Below are positions 40,928-54,089 of a stretch of DNA of 64,000 nucleotides, piece by piece. Origin of the DNA: Lutibacter sp. B2 (lineage in GTDB: Bacteria; Bacillota; Clostridia; Peptostreptococcales; Thermotaleaceae). The position numbers and the translations under genes are program-made. The notes below the pieces were generated by a model. That model was not told the origin of the DNA and searched no databases. It saw only the letters and a list, made by a program, of their open reading frames with translations. Each line of letters begins with the position of its first letter. Position 1 is the stretch's first letter. Location: contig JADPRS010000001.1 of the NCBI GenBank assembly GCA_015686845.1, positions 1 to 64,000 on the forward strand. The letters are read 5' to 3'.

Positions 40928-43045
40928 CTACTCTACTATCATAAAGTCTATTTCTCTTTGATCAATATCTGCTTTTATAACCTTGATTTTTACATCATCT
41001 CCAATTCTATATGTTTTTTTAGTTCTTTCTCCAATAAGTAAATAATTTTCCTCATCATAAATGTAATAATCATCTATTAATGAACTCATGCGAACAAGAC
41101 CTTCAATCGTATTATCTAACTCAATAAACATTCCAAACGATACTACACTACTAATAATCCCTTCAAATATATCACCAATGTGATGTGACATATATTCAGT
41201 CATCTTAAGATCATCCGTTTCTCGTTCTGCTTCTACTGCTATTCGTTCTCTTTCAGATGATTGTTTAGCAACTTCTTCTACAATAGGTTTTAATTTTTTA
41301 ATTCTACTTGCTGTTATATCTCCATGTAAAAACTCTTTAATAATTCGATGAATCATCAAATCTGGATATCTTCTTATTGGCGATGTGAAATGACAATAAT
41401 TTTGAGCTGCTAATCCAAAATGTCCTGAATTTTCTGCAGAATATCTAGCTTTTTTCAATGATCTAAGCATTAAAGTATTAATAATTCGTTCTTCTTTTGT
41501 TCCTACTACTTTTTTCAATAAATCTTGTAGTGTTCGTGGATGGATTTCATTCGTTACACCCTTTAAATGATATCCAAAATTATGAATAAACTTATTAAAA
41601 CTTTCTATTTTTTCAAGATTGGGTTCTTCATGAACACGATATACAAATGGAAGTTCTGCCCAGAAAAAATGTTCTGCTACTGTTTCATTACAAACTAACA
41701 TAAACTCTTCTATAATCTTATTTGCAACTCGTCTCTCTGCCTTTCTTATTTCTATTGGTACACCTGCTTCATCTAATATTATTTTTGATTCTTCAAAATC
41801 AAAATCTATACTTCCTCTATTGGCTCTTTTCTTTCTGAGTATTTTCGCTAACTCTTCCATGGTTTTGAAATTGTCTATTAAATACTCATATTTTTCCATT
41901 ACTTGTGGTTCTTCCTTCTCTAAAATGTCAGACACATCTGTATATGTCATTCTTTCTGCCGTCTTTATAACGCTCTCATACATCTCTTGATTTACAACTT
42001 TTCCTTCTTTTGTTATTTCCATATTCACAGATAATGTAAGTCTATCTACTTTTGGATTCAAACTACAAATTCCATTAGATAATTTTCTCGGTAACATTGG
42101 AATAACACGATCTACTAGATATACACTGGTTGCTCTCTTAAGTGCTTCTTTATTCAATTGAGTATGTTCTCCTACATAATGAGTAACATCCGCTATATGT
42201 ACGCCTAAAAGATAATTTCCATTAGAAAGAATTTCTACAGATACGGCATCATCCAAATCTTTTGCATCTGCTCCATCTATCGTAATAATCGTTTTGTCTC
42301 TTAAATCTTTTCGCCCTTTAATTTCTTCTGGCAAAATAATTTCAGATATACGTTGTGCTTCCTCTTCCACTTTATCTGGAAAAGATTCTGGTAATTTGTA
42401 CTTTCTAATAATGGATATAATATCCGTTCCGATATCATCCTTATGTCCTAATATCTCAATCACTTTTCCTTCTGGATTTCTTTGAGCCTTTGGCCACTTT
42501 GTAACTTCTACCACTACTTTATCTCCATCTTTTGCTCCTTTGCATTTATTCCTTGGAATGTATACATCCATTTTAATTTTTCGATCATCTGGTATAACGA
42601 ACCCAAAGTCCTTACTACTCTCAAACATTCCTACGATCTCAGTGTTTGCTCTTTCCACAATTCTGATTATTTCCCCTTCTGATCGTTTATTTGTTCCTCC
42701 ATTTTTAATAATTCTAGCGATTACACGGTCATTATGCATACTACCATTCATATCCGTTGGAGAAATAAATACATCGGACTGTTCAGGTACCTCAGAAAGA
42801 ATAAACCCAAATCCTTTTGCGTGTTTTTGCAACTTTCCAGCAATTAAATTCATTCTCTCTAATGATGCATATCTATTTTTTTTAGTTTTTATAATTTCTC
42901 CTCGTTCTTCCATAGCATCTAAAACTTTTAAAAAATCTCCTATTTCTTCTTTCTCTATTTTAAAAACATCAACCAATTCCTCATCTAACATAGGACTATA
43001 CGCTTCTTCTCTAATAAATTCTAATATTTCCTCTTTATTAACCAA
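40928..43045 (-). CDS. rnr: Ribonuclease R
   Basis: 705 residues: an N-terminal winged-helix and cold-shock domains, the RNB catalytic core with DGADAKDLDDAVSVE (metal-binding aspartates) near residue 265, and a C-terminal S1 domain (GDIFEGIISSVVSFGMFIEL). A 3'-5' exoribonuclease able to degrade structured RNA; it also degrades mRNA released by trans-translation, and clustering with smpB-ssrA is typical in Firmicutes. TTG start after GGAGG at 7-nt spacing. Confidence 0.96.
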   Translation of the reverse strand: MVNKEEILEFIREEAYSPMLDEELVDVFKIEKEEIGDFLKVLDAMEERGEIIKTKKNRYASLERMNLIAGKLQKHAKGFGFILSEVPEQSDVFISPTDMNGSMHNDRVIARIIKNGGTNKRSEGEIIRIVERANTEIVGMFESSKDFGFVIPDDRKIKMDVYIPRNKCKGAKDGDKVVVEVTKWPKAQRNPEGKVIEILGHKDDIGTDIISIIRKYKLPESFPDKVEEEAQRISEIILPEEIKGRKDLRDKTIITIDGADAKDLDDAVSVEILSNGNYLLGVHIADVTHYVGEHTQLNKEALKRATSVYLVDRVIPMLPRKLSNGICSLNPKVDRLTLSVNMEITKEGKVVNQEMYESVIKTAERMTYTDVSDILEKEEPQVMEKYEYLIDNFKTMEELAKILRKKRANRGSIDFDFEESKIILDEAGVPIEIRKAERRVANKIIEEFMLVCNETVAEHFFWAELPFVYRVHEEPNLEKIESFNKFIHNFGYHLKGVTNEIHPRTLQDLLKKVVGTKEERIINTLMLRSLKKARYSAENSGHFGLAAQNYCHFTSPIRRYPDLMIHRIIKEFLHGDITASRIKKLKPIVEEVAKQSSERERIAVEAERETDDLKMTEYMSHHIGDIFEGIISSVVSFGMFIELDNTIEGLVRMSSLIDDYYIYDEENYLLIGERTKKTYRIGDDVKIKVIKADIDQREIDFMIVE

Positions 43046-43158
43046 ATTAATTCCTCCAATTTCATATTCACAACATATCTGAATTCTTTATGTACTTTAT
43101 TTTACCCATATTTATAAATTTTAAAACTTTTATTCATTTTGAATCTTCATGACTAAAA

Positions 43159-43485
43159 TTATTTAATATACCTATAATAGATAACGACAAAGCTACACAA
43201 AATGTTTAACATATATATAATAGGTATTCCTAAATAAAAAGATGAATGCTGTGTTTTATGCCTAAACATGGTCATTCCTAAAACAGCACCCATAGCACCT
43301 CCTAATAATGCTATTATAAAAAATGTACGTTCTTTAATCCTCCATTTTTCTTTTTTTGCTTTATATTTATCTAATCCCATTAGAATAAATGCATATATAT
43401 TGATACAACATATATACATAAAAATATAAAATTCTTTCATCTTAAGCAACTGTTTAAATTCCATATTTTTTTCACCATCTTTCAT
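43159..43485 (-). CDS. DUF1294 membrane protein
   Basis: Up to 108 residues (an internal ATG at 43464 would give 101). Three hydrophobic segments with the family signature GLDKYKAKKEKWRIKE...LLGGAMGAVLGMTMFRHKT. The role is unknown. No good ribosome binding site is seen for either start. Confidence 0.8.
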   Translation of the reverse strand: MKDGEKNMEFKQLLKMKEFYIFMYICCINIYAFILMGLDKYKAKKEKWRIKERTFFIIALLGGAMGAVLGMTMFRHKTQHSSFYLGIPIIYMLNILCSFVVIYYRYIK

Positions 43486-43517
43486 AACAAAAACTGTCTA
43501 TATTATACCACAAAATA

Positions 43518-43545
43518 AAAGGCGAACTCTGAAAAGTTCACCTTT
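43518..43545 (-). terminator. Terminator after the HEFGH protein gene
   Basis: Stem AAAGGTGAACT/AGTTCGCCTTT, loop of 6 nt, then TATTTTG on the minus strand. Confidence 0.8.
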
Positions 43546-43552
43546 GGTATAA

Positions 43553-44863
43553 TTAAGTCACTATTTTAATCTCTTCTCTTATTTTTATTAACTCTTCAAA
43601 TTGATAGAAAAACAATATTTTTCTTTGAGCAATGGTATTTCCTTTTGGTTTATCCTCTACAATAAAATTCGTAAAACTTTCTGCAATATCTTCTTCTGGA
43701 TTTGTAGATGCATATTCGGAAACAAATTCATTTTTATGTTCTTCATAAAAATCGATTAAGGCTTGATTCTCTTCTGAGTCATCATTTACTGATTCACTTG
43801 CTTTTTCCCATTCCTTATGGATACTTTTCCAAAACTCATTATAAAATTGATTTAAATAAGAATCTTTCGTTGTGCTTCCTTCATCCGTTGTATAAGTAAT
43901 GCTATTTTCATTTCTTTCCTTCATCATTTGACCATCGTTTAAAGTTAAAATATGTCCAAATTCATGAATAATGGTTTTATCTAATTCCTTATTAAATTTT
44001 CCATCTTGATCAAATGCATCCTTTATATCAATGGCCAATCTCCAAATTTTATTGCTCTCATCTGGCGACTCTACGTGCGCCAATACTTCTTCTTTTCCAT
44101 CTGTATTTATTTCAAAACTAGTAATTCTTTCTAAGTAAGATGTAGGAATTATTTTTTTTGCTTTCTCCCATAGATCCTTGTGCTTTTTAATATCTTCTTT
44201 GGATAATTCATCCATTGTCTGCTTATTAACAGGCTTATATTGAATTTTTTCATCATGAACATCATAAAGTGCTATAAGAATACTTTTAGCTTCTATATGT
44301 GCCATAATTTCATCTACATCATATCCTAAAGGACTTAAAATTTCTTTCATCTGCTCATATGATTTTTCAACTTTTGCTTCCATTTTTTCAATCTGTTTTT
44401 CATCTTCATCATCTACTTCTTCCAACTGTTCATTCATTTTTTCTATATGTTCATAAATAGTATTTAATTTATCAAAATCTTTTTCACTTAGCTCACTTTT
44501 GATGGTTTCAGCAAAATCCATAAAATCCTTATAAACTACAGCAATACCTGCTTCTCTTAAAAGATCATCAAATTCGTCCCAAAGCTTATCTGCTTCATCA
44601 AATTTTTCTTTTTCTTCATTTTCTGCGATCTTTTCATATACTCCTTTTATCTTATTTATTTCTTCACCTTTTAATAAATTTATATCCTCTCCTAAATATT
44701 CTTCAAAACTAAGCATTTCATATTCATCACTATCTTTCATAGCATGATTCACATATGTTGTATGCTCCATTTGTTGCATATTCATCCATATGCCACTACC
44801 TACAATCAATCCCAATACACTTAATCCAATTCCTACTCTACGTAAATTTTTTTTAAGTTTCAT
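43553..44863 (-). CDS. Membrane-anchored zincin-like protein of unknown function
   Basis: 436 residues. A basic start and one N-terminal hydrophobic segment (about 10-27) suggest export with an anchor. Two acidic, helical regions follow (about 55-190). The zinc motif HEFGH is at 300-304, and a downstream EDIAESFTNF (near 391) offers the third, glutamate ligand of a gluzincin. It is therefore a likely extracytoplasmic metalloprotease. It is divergent from a two-component system with three 11-bp-spaced operator-like repeats between them, so it is a probable target of that system. No named family is recognised. Confidence 0.7.
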   Translation of the reverse strand: MKLKKNLRRVGIGLSVLGLIVGSGIWMNMQQMEHTTYVNHAMKDSDEYEMLSFEEYLGEDINLLKGEEINKIKGVYEKIAENEEKEKFDEADKLWDEFDDLLREAGIAVVYKDFMDFAETIKSELSEKDFDKLNTIYEHIEKMNEQLEEVDDEDEKQIEKMEAKVEKSYEQMKEILSPLGYDVDEIMAHIEAKSILIALYDVHDEKIQYKPVNKQTMDELSKEDIKKHKDLWEKAKKIIPTSYLERITSFEINTDGKEEVLAHVESPDESNKIWRLAIDIKDAFDQDGKFNKELDKTIIHEFGHILTLNDGQMMKERNENSITYTTDEGSTTKDSYLNQFYNEFWKSIHKEWEKASESVNDDSEENQALIDFYEEHKNEFVSEYASTNPEEDIAESFTNFIVEDKPKGNTIAQRKILFFYQFEELIKIREEIKIVT

Positions 44864-44927
44864 CCTATATCCCCTCTCTCTTTCGTTTTTCTATGATTTT
44901 ATTATATTTCTTCAAAATAAATTTAAG

Positions 44928-44955
44928 CTTAAACAAACCTTAAATAAACCTTAAA
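44928..44955. promoter_or_regulatory. Three CTTAAA direct repeats spaced 11 bp (response regulator operator)
   Basis: CTTAAA at 44928, 44939 and 44950 within longer (A)ACCTTAAAT units. An 11-bp period is the usual spacing for tandem OmpR/PhoB-family binding. The site lies in the 166-bp gap between the divergent zincin gene and the response regulator gene, about 75 bp from each start. Confidence 0.65.
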
Positions 44956-45029
44956 TTAAAAATCAATTTATGATATGATAAAATTTTATATTATAATAAT
45001 AAGTAAAATATATAAAAAGGAGTATACAT

Positions 45030-45725
45030 ATGCCAATTAATATTTTAGTTGCAGAAGATGAAGAAGATATCAATAACCTTCTTGCCTTACACTTATCAAA
45101 AGAAGGGTATAAAGTTTTTCAAGCCTTTGATGGATTAGAAACATTTCAATTATTCAATACTAAAGAAATTGATCTGATTATTTTAGATGTAATGATGCCA
45201 AAAATGGACGGCTTCAATCTACTTACTAAGATTAGAGAAAATAGTGAAGTTCCTATTATCTTTCTTACTGCAAAGACGGATGAAGCAGACAAAGTTTTAG
45301 GGCTTGGCTTAGGTGCAGACGATTATGTTGTAAAACCCTTTAGTATAATTGAAATCATTTCTAGAGTTCAAGCTCTATTAAGGCGGTATATTCAATATTC
45401 GAAAAAAGAATCAAAAAAAATTCTAACCAATGGAGATATGGCACTGAACTTAGACAATTATACAGTACAGAAAAAAGGAATCCCTATTTTCTTAAATCCA
45501 AAAGAATTCAAATTACTCTCCGTGTTCATGAGACATCCTGGTAATATCTATACCAAAGAACAATTATATGAACTTGTTTGGGAGGAACTATATCATGGAG
45601 ACAGTAATACCATCATGGTACATATCAGTCACCTTCGAGAAAAAATAGAAGATCATCCTAAAAAACCAAAATATTTAAAAACAATCAAAGGCATAGGCTA
45701 TAGAATGGAGAAAATAAATGTCTAA
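45030..45725 (+). CDS. OmpR/PhoB-family response regulator
   Basis: 231 residues: receiver domain with acidic residues in VAEDEED, phospho-acceptor Asp53 in ILDVMMP, Lys102 in VKPFS, then a winged-helix domain ending IKGIGYRME. AAAGGAG precedes the ATG. It overlaps the kinase gene by 8 nt. It resembles VanR-like regulators. It probably binds the 11-bp repeats upstream to control itself and the divergent zincin gene. Confidence 0.94.
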   Translation: MPINILVAEDEEDINNLLALHLSKEGYKVFQAFDGLETFQLFNTKEIDLIILDVMMPKMDGFNLLTKIRENSEVPIIFLTAKTDEADKVLGLGLGADDYVVKPFSIIEIISRVQALLRRYIQYSKKESKKILTNGDMALNLDNYTVQKKGIPIFLNPKEFKLLSVFMRHPGNIYTKEQLYELVWEELYHGDSNTIMVHISHLREKIEDHPKKPKYLKTIKGIGYRMEKINV

Positions 45726-47100
45726 ATTAAGAAACAAACTAAAACTATTTAAAAACAGAAGTATATCGACACAATTTTTAATAAATTATAGTTTCTTATT
45801 TGTATTGTTACTCATCATTATTGGACTTACATTTATAGCCAATTACATATATGTAAATTCAATGTATGAAACTTCTGAAATTGATTTACAACATACTTAT
45901 AATAATATAGATCATTATGGAATAAAAAAAGCATTTGAATTAGACTTACTACCTTCAGACTCATACTTAGAATATTTAGATTCTAGTTTAAGGGTTCTTT
46001 CGTCCTATAATAGTTCACACAATATAGAATATAAATACAATCAAAAAGAATTTAATGAAATTATTTTAAGTGATCCTTGTGGCTTTACTGTATATTATCC
46101 AGATAACAAGAATAGCTTTCTATTGATGTATCTTCCTCCAGAGAAAAATTTTATAGGTATATTTATATTTAATGCAAGTTTTTTTATAATTTGTCTTATT
46201 ATTGCAATCATCCTATATGCAAAGGTAACCTCTATTAAAATCGTACAACCAATCAATCATCTGCTAAAAGGAGTAGACATCATACGTAAAGGTGATTACA
46301 ATAATAAAATTGAATTTGAATCAAAAAACGAATTAGATCTATTAAAAGATTCAATCAATCAAATGACCAGCAAAATTAAAGAAGAAATTAGTCTACGAGA
46401 AAAATCTGAAAAAAATCAAAAAAGATTGATATTAGACATATCTCATGATTTAAAAACACCCCTTACAAATATATTCGGCTATGCCCAAACCCTTGAATCA
46501 GATAATAATTTATCTTCGGAACAAGTAAAAAAATATTTAAACATTATTATATCTAACAGCAATAGAGCAAATAATCTGATTCAAGATCTATTTGAATTAT
46601 CTCAAATTGAAAGTGAACAAAATGTTCTATTGATGAAAGAAAAAAATATTTGTGAATTTATAAGAAGAATTTTAATTAGTTATGTCCCTGAATTAGAAGA
46701 ACATAAAATGGAATACCTATTTAAAATTCCAGAAAATCCAATATTGTGCCCAATTGATCATCAGAAACTAGAAAGAGCTATTATTAATATCATTATCAAT
46801 AGCATTAACTATAGTGGAAAAAACACTACCTTTTATTTAGAAGTTAAAGAATCTGATAATAAAGCAATTATAATTATTCAAGACAATGGTATTGGTATTT
46901 CGGAAGATTTTGCACCCATAATCTTCGAACCCTTTGTTCGTGCAGATCTTTCAAGAAATACTAAATCTGGGGGTACTGGCCTTGGATTGGCCATCAGTAA
47001 TAAAATTATTGAAAAACACGGTGGAGATATAAAATTAGATTTTGAATATAAAGATGGATGTAGATTTATAATTTCTCTTCCTTTGAGTATATCTGAATAA
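45718..47100 (+). CDS. Membrane sensor histidine kinase
   Basis: 460 residues. Transmembrane helices at about 22-45 and 140-165 flank a roughly 95-residue extracellular sensor. HAMP, then HisKA with SHDLKTPLTN, then HATPase with NIIINSINYS (N box), DNGIGI and GGTGLGLAI. It pairs with the overlapping response regulator gene. The signal is unknown; the divergent zincin suggests an envelope function. Confidence 0.94.
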   Translation: MSKLRNKLKLFKNRSISTQFLINYSFLFVLLLIIIGLTFIANYIYVNSMYETSEIDLQHTYNNIDHYGIKKAFELDLLPSDSYLEYLDSSLRVLSSYNSSHNIEYKYNQKEFNEIILSDPCGFTVYYPDNKNSFLLMYLPPEKNFIGIFIFNASFFIICLIIAIILYAKVTSIKIVQPINHLLKGVDIIRKGDYNNKIEFESKNELDLLKDSINQMTSKIKEEISLREKSEKNQKRLILDISHDLKTPLTNIFGYAQTLESDNNLSSEQVKKYLNIIISNSNRANNLIQDLFELSQIESEQNVLLMKEKNICEFIRRILISYVPELEEHKMEYLFKIPENPILCPIDHQKLERAIINIIINSINYSGKNTTFYLEVKESDNKAIIIIQDNGIGISEDFAPIIFEPFVRADLSRNTKSGGTGLGLAISNKIIEKHGGDIKLDFEYKDGCRFIISLPLSISE

Positions 47101-47130
47101 ATCAAACTTATTTTTATGCAAAAAAAGAAC

Positions 47131-47165
47131 TGCCTTTCAATGATTAAATAAATCATTGAAAGGCA
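47131..47165. terminator. Bidirectional terminator
   Basis: A perfect 15-bp stem, TGCCTTTCAATGATT with its complement, loop AAATA, between the convergent kinase and pyrophosphatase genes. Confidence 0.88.
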
Positions 47166-47188
47166 TCCTCTTTTGCGATCATTTATAA

Positions 47189-49180
47189 TTAGAATAGTTT
47201 TCCACCATACGTAAGAAATAATGGTGCAAATACTAATGCAACAATAGTCATAAGTTTAATTAATATATTGATTGATGGTCCTGATGTATCTTTAAATGGA
47301 TCACCAACAGTATCTCCGACTACTGCTGCAATATGAGCATCACTGCCTTTTCCACCATGGTGTCCTTCTTCAACATATTTTTTAGCATTATCCCAAGCTC
47401 CACCTGCATTTGCCATCATGATTGCTAAAAGTACTCCTGAAATTAATGATCCTGCTAATAATCCGCCCAATGCTTCTGTTCCAAGAATTAATCCCGTTGC
47501 AATCGGTGCCACTACTGCCATAATTCCCGGCATCATCATTTCTTTTAATGCAGAACTTGTACTGATATCTACGCATTTTGCATAGTCAGGTTTTCCTGTA
47601 CCTTCCATTATTCCTGGAATTTCTCTAAATTGTCTTCTTACTTCTTCAATCATTTCAAATGCTGCTTTTCCTACTGATTCCATCGTCATTGCAGAAAATA
47701 AGAATGGAAGCATTCCACCAATTAACAATCCTACAACTACTAACGGATTTAAAATATCTATTATTTCTAATTTTACAGCTTGTGAATATGAAGCAAACAA
47801 TGCTAAAGCAGTTAATGCTGCCGATCCAATAGCAAATCCTTTACCCATAGCTGCTGTAGTATTTCCTACTGCATCTAATTTATCTGTAATTTCTCTTACT
47901 TCACTAGGTAGTCCTGACATTTCAGCAATACCTCCAGCATTATCAGCAATAGGTCCATAGGCATCTACTGCTACAGTGATTCCTGCTGTAGATAACATTC
48001 CTACTGCTGAAAGAGCAATCCCATATAATCCAAAAAATTTGAATGCAACTAAAATACCTACTGATAAAAATAATATTGGCCATGCTGTTGAATACATACC
48101 AACTGCTAAACCACTGATAATTGTTGTAGCAGGTCCTGTTTCAGATTGTTGAGCTATCTTTTTAACAAAACCATATTCTCCAGAAGTATAAACTTCTGTA
48201 ATCTTTCCTATAATCATTCCAACAATCAAACCAGAAGTAATTGCCCAGAATGCATTTAAATTTCCAAATATATTATTACTTAAGAAAAATGCACCAACAA
48301 GAACAACTATACCACTTACAATCGTTCCTCTTTCCAAGGCTTTTGCAGGGTTCGTATTTTCTCCACCTCGTACAAACATCGTCCCAATAATAGCTGCAAT
48401 AATTCCTATCGCTCCTAGCATAAGTGGAAATGTTGCTCCCTTGATAGAATCAATCTCTGGAATCAATGCGGCTAATGTAATAGCACCTATAATAGATCCT
48501 ACATAAGATTCAAACAAGTCAGCACCCATACCTGCAACATCGCCAACATTATCCCCAACATTATCAGCAATTACTGCTGGGTTTCGAGGATCATCTTCAG
48601 GAATTCCTGCTTCTACTTTACCAACTAGATCGGCTCCAACATCGGCTGCTTTTGTGTAAATTCCTCCACCAACTCGTCCAAAAAGTGCGATGGTAGAAGC
48701 ACCAAGCCCAAATCCAGTAATTATTTTTGGATCTCCTATGTAATAATATAATACACCTATACCTAATAATCCCAATCCTACGACAGACATTCCCATAACT
48801 GCCCCACCATTGAATGCTACACCCAACGCTTTATTCATTCCACTTTCTCTCGCTGCATTTGCAGTTCTAACATTCGCTTTAGTAGCTACTTGCATACCAA
48901 AGAATCCTGCTAACGCAGAGAAAAATGCTCCCATTAAGAAGCACCCTGCCGTTGGCCAGCTTTTAAGTCCAACACCTAATACTACAAATAATATACCAAC
49001 AAATATTACAAGTATTTTATATTCTCTTGTTAAGAATGCCATCGATCCTTCATGAATATATGCAGCAATTTCTTTCATTCTCTCTGTACCCTCATTGACT
49101 TTGTTAATCTTTGACGCAAGAATCCATGCAAAAACCAATGCTATGACACCTACAATAGGTGCAAATAAAATCATATTCAT
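47189..49180 (-). CDS. hppA: Membrane-bound ion-pumping pyrophosphatase (K+-dependent type)
   Basis: 663 residues with about 16 membrane helices. Catalytic segments [29 protein letters not shown] and [15 protein letters not shown] are present. The [10 protein letters not shown] segment has Ala where K+-independent enzymes have Lys, indicating the K+-dependent class. It hydrolyses pyrophosphate and pumps H+ or Na+ outward, saving energy in an anaerobe. Whether the pumped ion is H+ or Na+ cannot be decided here; many clostridial K+-dependent enzymes pump Na+. GGGGAGG before the ATG. Confidence 0.95.
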   Translation of the reverse strand: MNMILFAPIVGVIALVFAWILASKINKVNEGTERMKEIAAYIHEGSMAFLTREYKILVIFVGILFVVLGVGLKSWPTAGCFLMGAFFSALAGFFGMQVATKANVRTANAARESGMNKALGVAFNGGAVMGMSVVGLGLLGIGVLYYYIGDPKIITGFGLGASTIALFGRVGGGIYTKAADVGADLVGKVEAGIPEDDPRNPAVIADNVGDNVGDVAGMGADLFESYVGSIIGAITLAALIPEIDSIKGATFPLMLGAIGIIAAIIGTMFVRGGENTNPAKALERGTIVSGIVVLVGAFFLSNNIFGNLNAFWAITSGLIVGMIIGKITEVYTSGEYGFVKKIAQQSETGPATTIISGLAVGMYSTAWPILFLSVGILVAFKFFGLYGIALSAVGMLSTAGITVAVDAYGPIADNAGGIAEMSGLPSEVREITDKLDAVGNTTAAMGKGFAIGSAALTALALFASYSQAVKLEIIDILNPLVVVGLLIGGMLPFLFSAMTMESVGKAAFEMIEEVRRQFREIPGIMEGTGKPDYAKCVDISTSSALKEMMMPGIMAVVAPIATGLILGTEALGGLLAGSLISGVLLAIMMANAGGAWDNAKKYVEEGHHGGKGSDAHIAAVVGDTVGDPFKDTSGPSINILIKLMTIVALVFAPLFLTYGGKLF

Positions 49181-49228
49181 TTGTTTATTACCTCCCCTGA
49201 TATTACGTCACTAATATTTGCTCTGAAA

Positions 49229-49465
49229 TTATTGTTGTAAATATACTAAAATAATTGACGTTGCGATAAATACAATTGCTCCAACTGACGTTATTTTACT
49301 TAATAGTGTTTCATAACTTCTTCCCTTTTGTTTCCCCATTAATTGTTCTGCTCCACCAGCTATAGAACCTGATAGCCCTGCACTTTTTCCAGATTGTAAT
49401 AATATACTAACGATAAGTATAATACTTGCAATTACTTGGACAATCATAAAAATTGTTTTTGTCAT
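49229..49465 (-). CDS. secG: Preprotein translocase subunit SecG
   Basis: 78 residues, two hydrophobic helices flanking the conserved LLQSGKSAGLSGSIAGGAEQLMGKQKGR loop (key residues QSGK, GLSG, GGA). An accessory subunit of the SecYEG channel. In many Firmicutes secG lies before rnr-smpB-ssrA; here the pyrophosphatase and a two-component system lie between. Confidence 0.95.
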   Translation of the reverse strand: MTKTIFMIVQVIASIILIVSILLQSGKSAGLSGSIAGGAEQLMGKQKGRSYETLLSKITSVGAIVFIATSIILVYLQQ

Positions 49466-49586
49466 AGTTACACCTCCTCTATATTATTAACATATTTATT
49501 TTAACATAGGCAATTATCAAAATCAATATGTTCCCTATTCTGACAATTCAATATTTTCTTAAGGATTTAATCCACTTATTATAAAA

Positions 49587-49621
49587 ATCATAAAAGGGTA
49601 CTTACTTTACCCCTTTATGAT
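49587..49621 (-). terminator. Terminator of the glycolytic operon
   Basis: Stem ATCATAAAGGGGTA/TACCCTTTTATGAT (one G-U pair) and a 7-nt loop, then TTTTTAT on the minus strand, 30 nt past the eno stop. Confidence 0.85.
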
Positions 49622-49649
49622 TTACATTTTTTTGAAAATACATACTTAT

Positions 49650-51708
<2,059 letters not shown>

Positions 51709-51727
51709 AAGAATTCCCCTCCATCAC

Positions 51728-52918
51728 TTATTTATCTTGAATAGCTGAAATTCCTGGTAATTCTTTTCCCTCTAACAATTCTAATGATGCACCGCCTCCA
51801 GTAGAAATATGTGTCATTTTATCAGCATACCCTAATTGTTCTACTGCTGCAGCACTATCTCCACCACCGATAATTGTTGTACCAATATTTGCCGAAACCG
51901 CTTTTGCAATTTCCTCTGTCCCAACTGCAAATGCAGGCATTTCAAACACACCCATAGGTCCATTCCAAACGATCACTTTCGCCTTTGAAATTTCTTCAGA
52001 GAAAATTTCAATTGTTTCTTTCCCTACATCTAATCCCATCATATCCCCTGGAATATGATCAACAGTTACAGTTTTATTTTCAGCATCTGCTTTAAATTCT
52101 TTAGCAACTACAACATCTATAGGCAATAATAATTTTACCCCTTTTTGCTTGGCTTGCTTCATTAACTCTTTTGCAAGGTCTATTTTTTCTTCTTCTAGTA
52201 AAGATGTTCCTATTTCATATCCTTTTGCTTTTAAGAAAGTAAATGCCATACCTCCACCTATAATTAAAGCATCTACTTTTTCTAGTAGATTTTGAATTAC
52301 ACCTATTTTATCAGAAACTTTTGCTCCTCCTAAAATAGCAACAAAAGGTCTTTCTGGATTTTTCAACGCATTTCCCATAATTTCTACTTCTTTTTGAATT
52401 AAATACCCTGCTACACAAGGTAAATAATTTGCAATCCCAGCAGTAGACGCATGTGCTCTATGAGCAGTACCAAATGCATCATTTACAAATATTTCTCCCA
52501 AACTTGCTAATTCTTTTGCAAATTCAGGATTATTTTCTTTTTCATCTTTTCTAAAACGGACATTTTGAAGAAGTACCACTTCCCCATTATTCATTTCTTC
52601 AACAGCTTTTCTTGTACCTGAACCTATTACTTCCTCATCAGATGCAAATACTACTTCTTTATGTAATAACGTTGCTAATCTTTTCGCTACTGGTTCTAAA
52701 TCATATTTTTTATTTGGTTCTCCCTTTGGTCTACCCAAATGAGACATTAATATAACTTTAGCTTCATTCTTAAGTAAATATTGTATTGTTGGTAAAGCAG
52801 CTTTAATTCTAATATCATCTGTAATATTTTGGTTCTCGTCCATTGGAACATTAAAATCACAACGTACAAGGACTTTTTTTCCCTTTACATTTACATCTTC
52901 AATCGTTCTTTTAGTCAA
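51728..52918 (-). CDS. pgk: Phosphoglycerate kinase
   Basis: 396 residues: RCDFNVPMD near the N-terminus, SHLGRPKG, the [11 protein letters not shown] segment and the C-terminal [13 protein letters not shown] nucleotide region. It makes ATP from 1,3-bisphosphoglycerate. The 139-nt gap from gap contains a stem-loop and a possible internal promoter, so pgk-tpiA-eno may be expressed partly independently of cggR-gap. Confidence 0.98.
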   Translation of the reverse strand: MTKRTIEDVNVKGKKVLVRCDFNVPMDENQNITDDIRIKAALPTIQYLLKNEAKVILMSHLGRPKGEPNKKYDLEPVAKRLATLLHKEVVFASDEEVIGSGTRKAVEEMNNGEVVLLQNVRFRKDEKENNPEFAKELASLGEIFVNDAFGTAHRAHASTAGIANYLPCVAGYLIQKEVEIMGNALKNPERPFVAILGGAKVSDKIGVIQNLLEKVDALIIGGGMAFTFLKAKGYEIGTSLLEEEKIDLAKELMKQAKQKGVKLLLPIDVVVAKEFKADAENKTVTVDHIPGDMMGLDVGKETIEIFSEEISKAKVIVWNGPMGVFEMPAFAVGTEEIAKAVSANIGTTIIGGGDSAAAVEQLGYADKMTHISTGGGASLELLEGKELPGISAIQDK

Positions 52919-53020
52919 AATTTACTCACCCCTGATTCTTTTTATAATATCTTCATTACTATATGTAACATACTATTTAAGAATAGTCAATGGATTTAAG
53001 TTATACTATTGTTGATAGAA

Positions 53021-53049
53021 AGCCCAATTCTATTCATTAGAACTGGACT
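53021..53049 (-). other. Intercistronic stem-loop between gap and pgk
   Basis: Minus-strand stem AGTCCAGTTCT/AGAATTGGGCT (two G-U pairs) with a 7-nt loop, 9 nt past the gap stop, with no U-run. It is more likely an mRNA stabiliser or processing element than a full terminator. Confidence 0.5.
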
Positions 53050-53057
53050 CCCTATTA

Positions 53058-54089
<1,032 letters not shown>

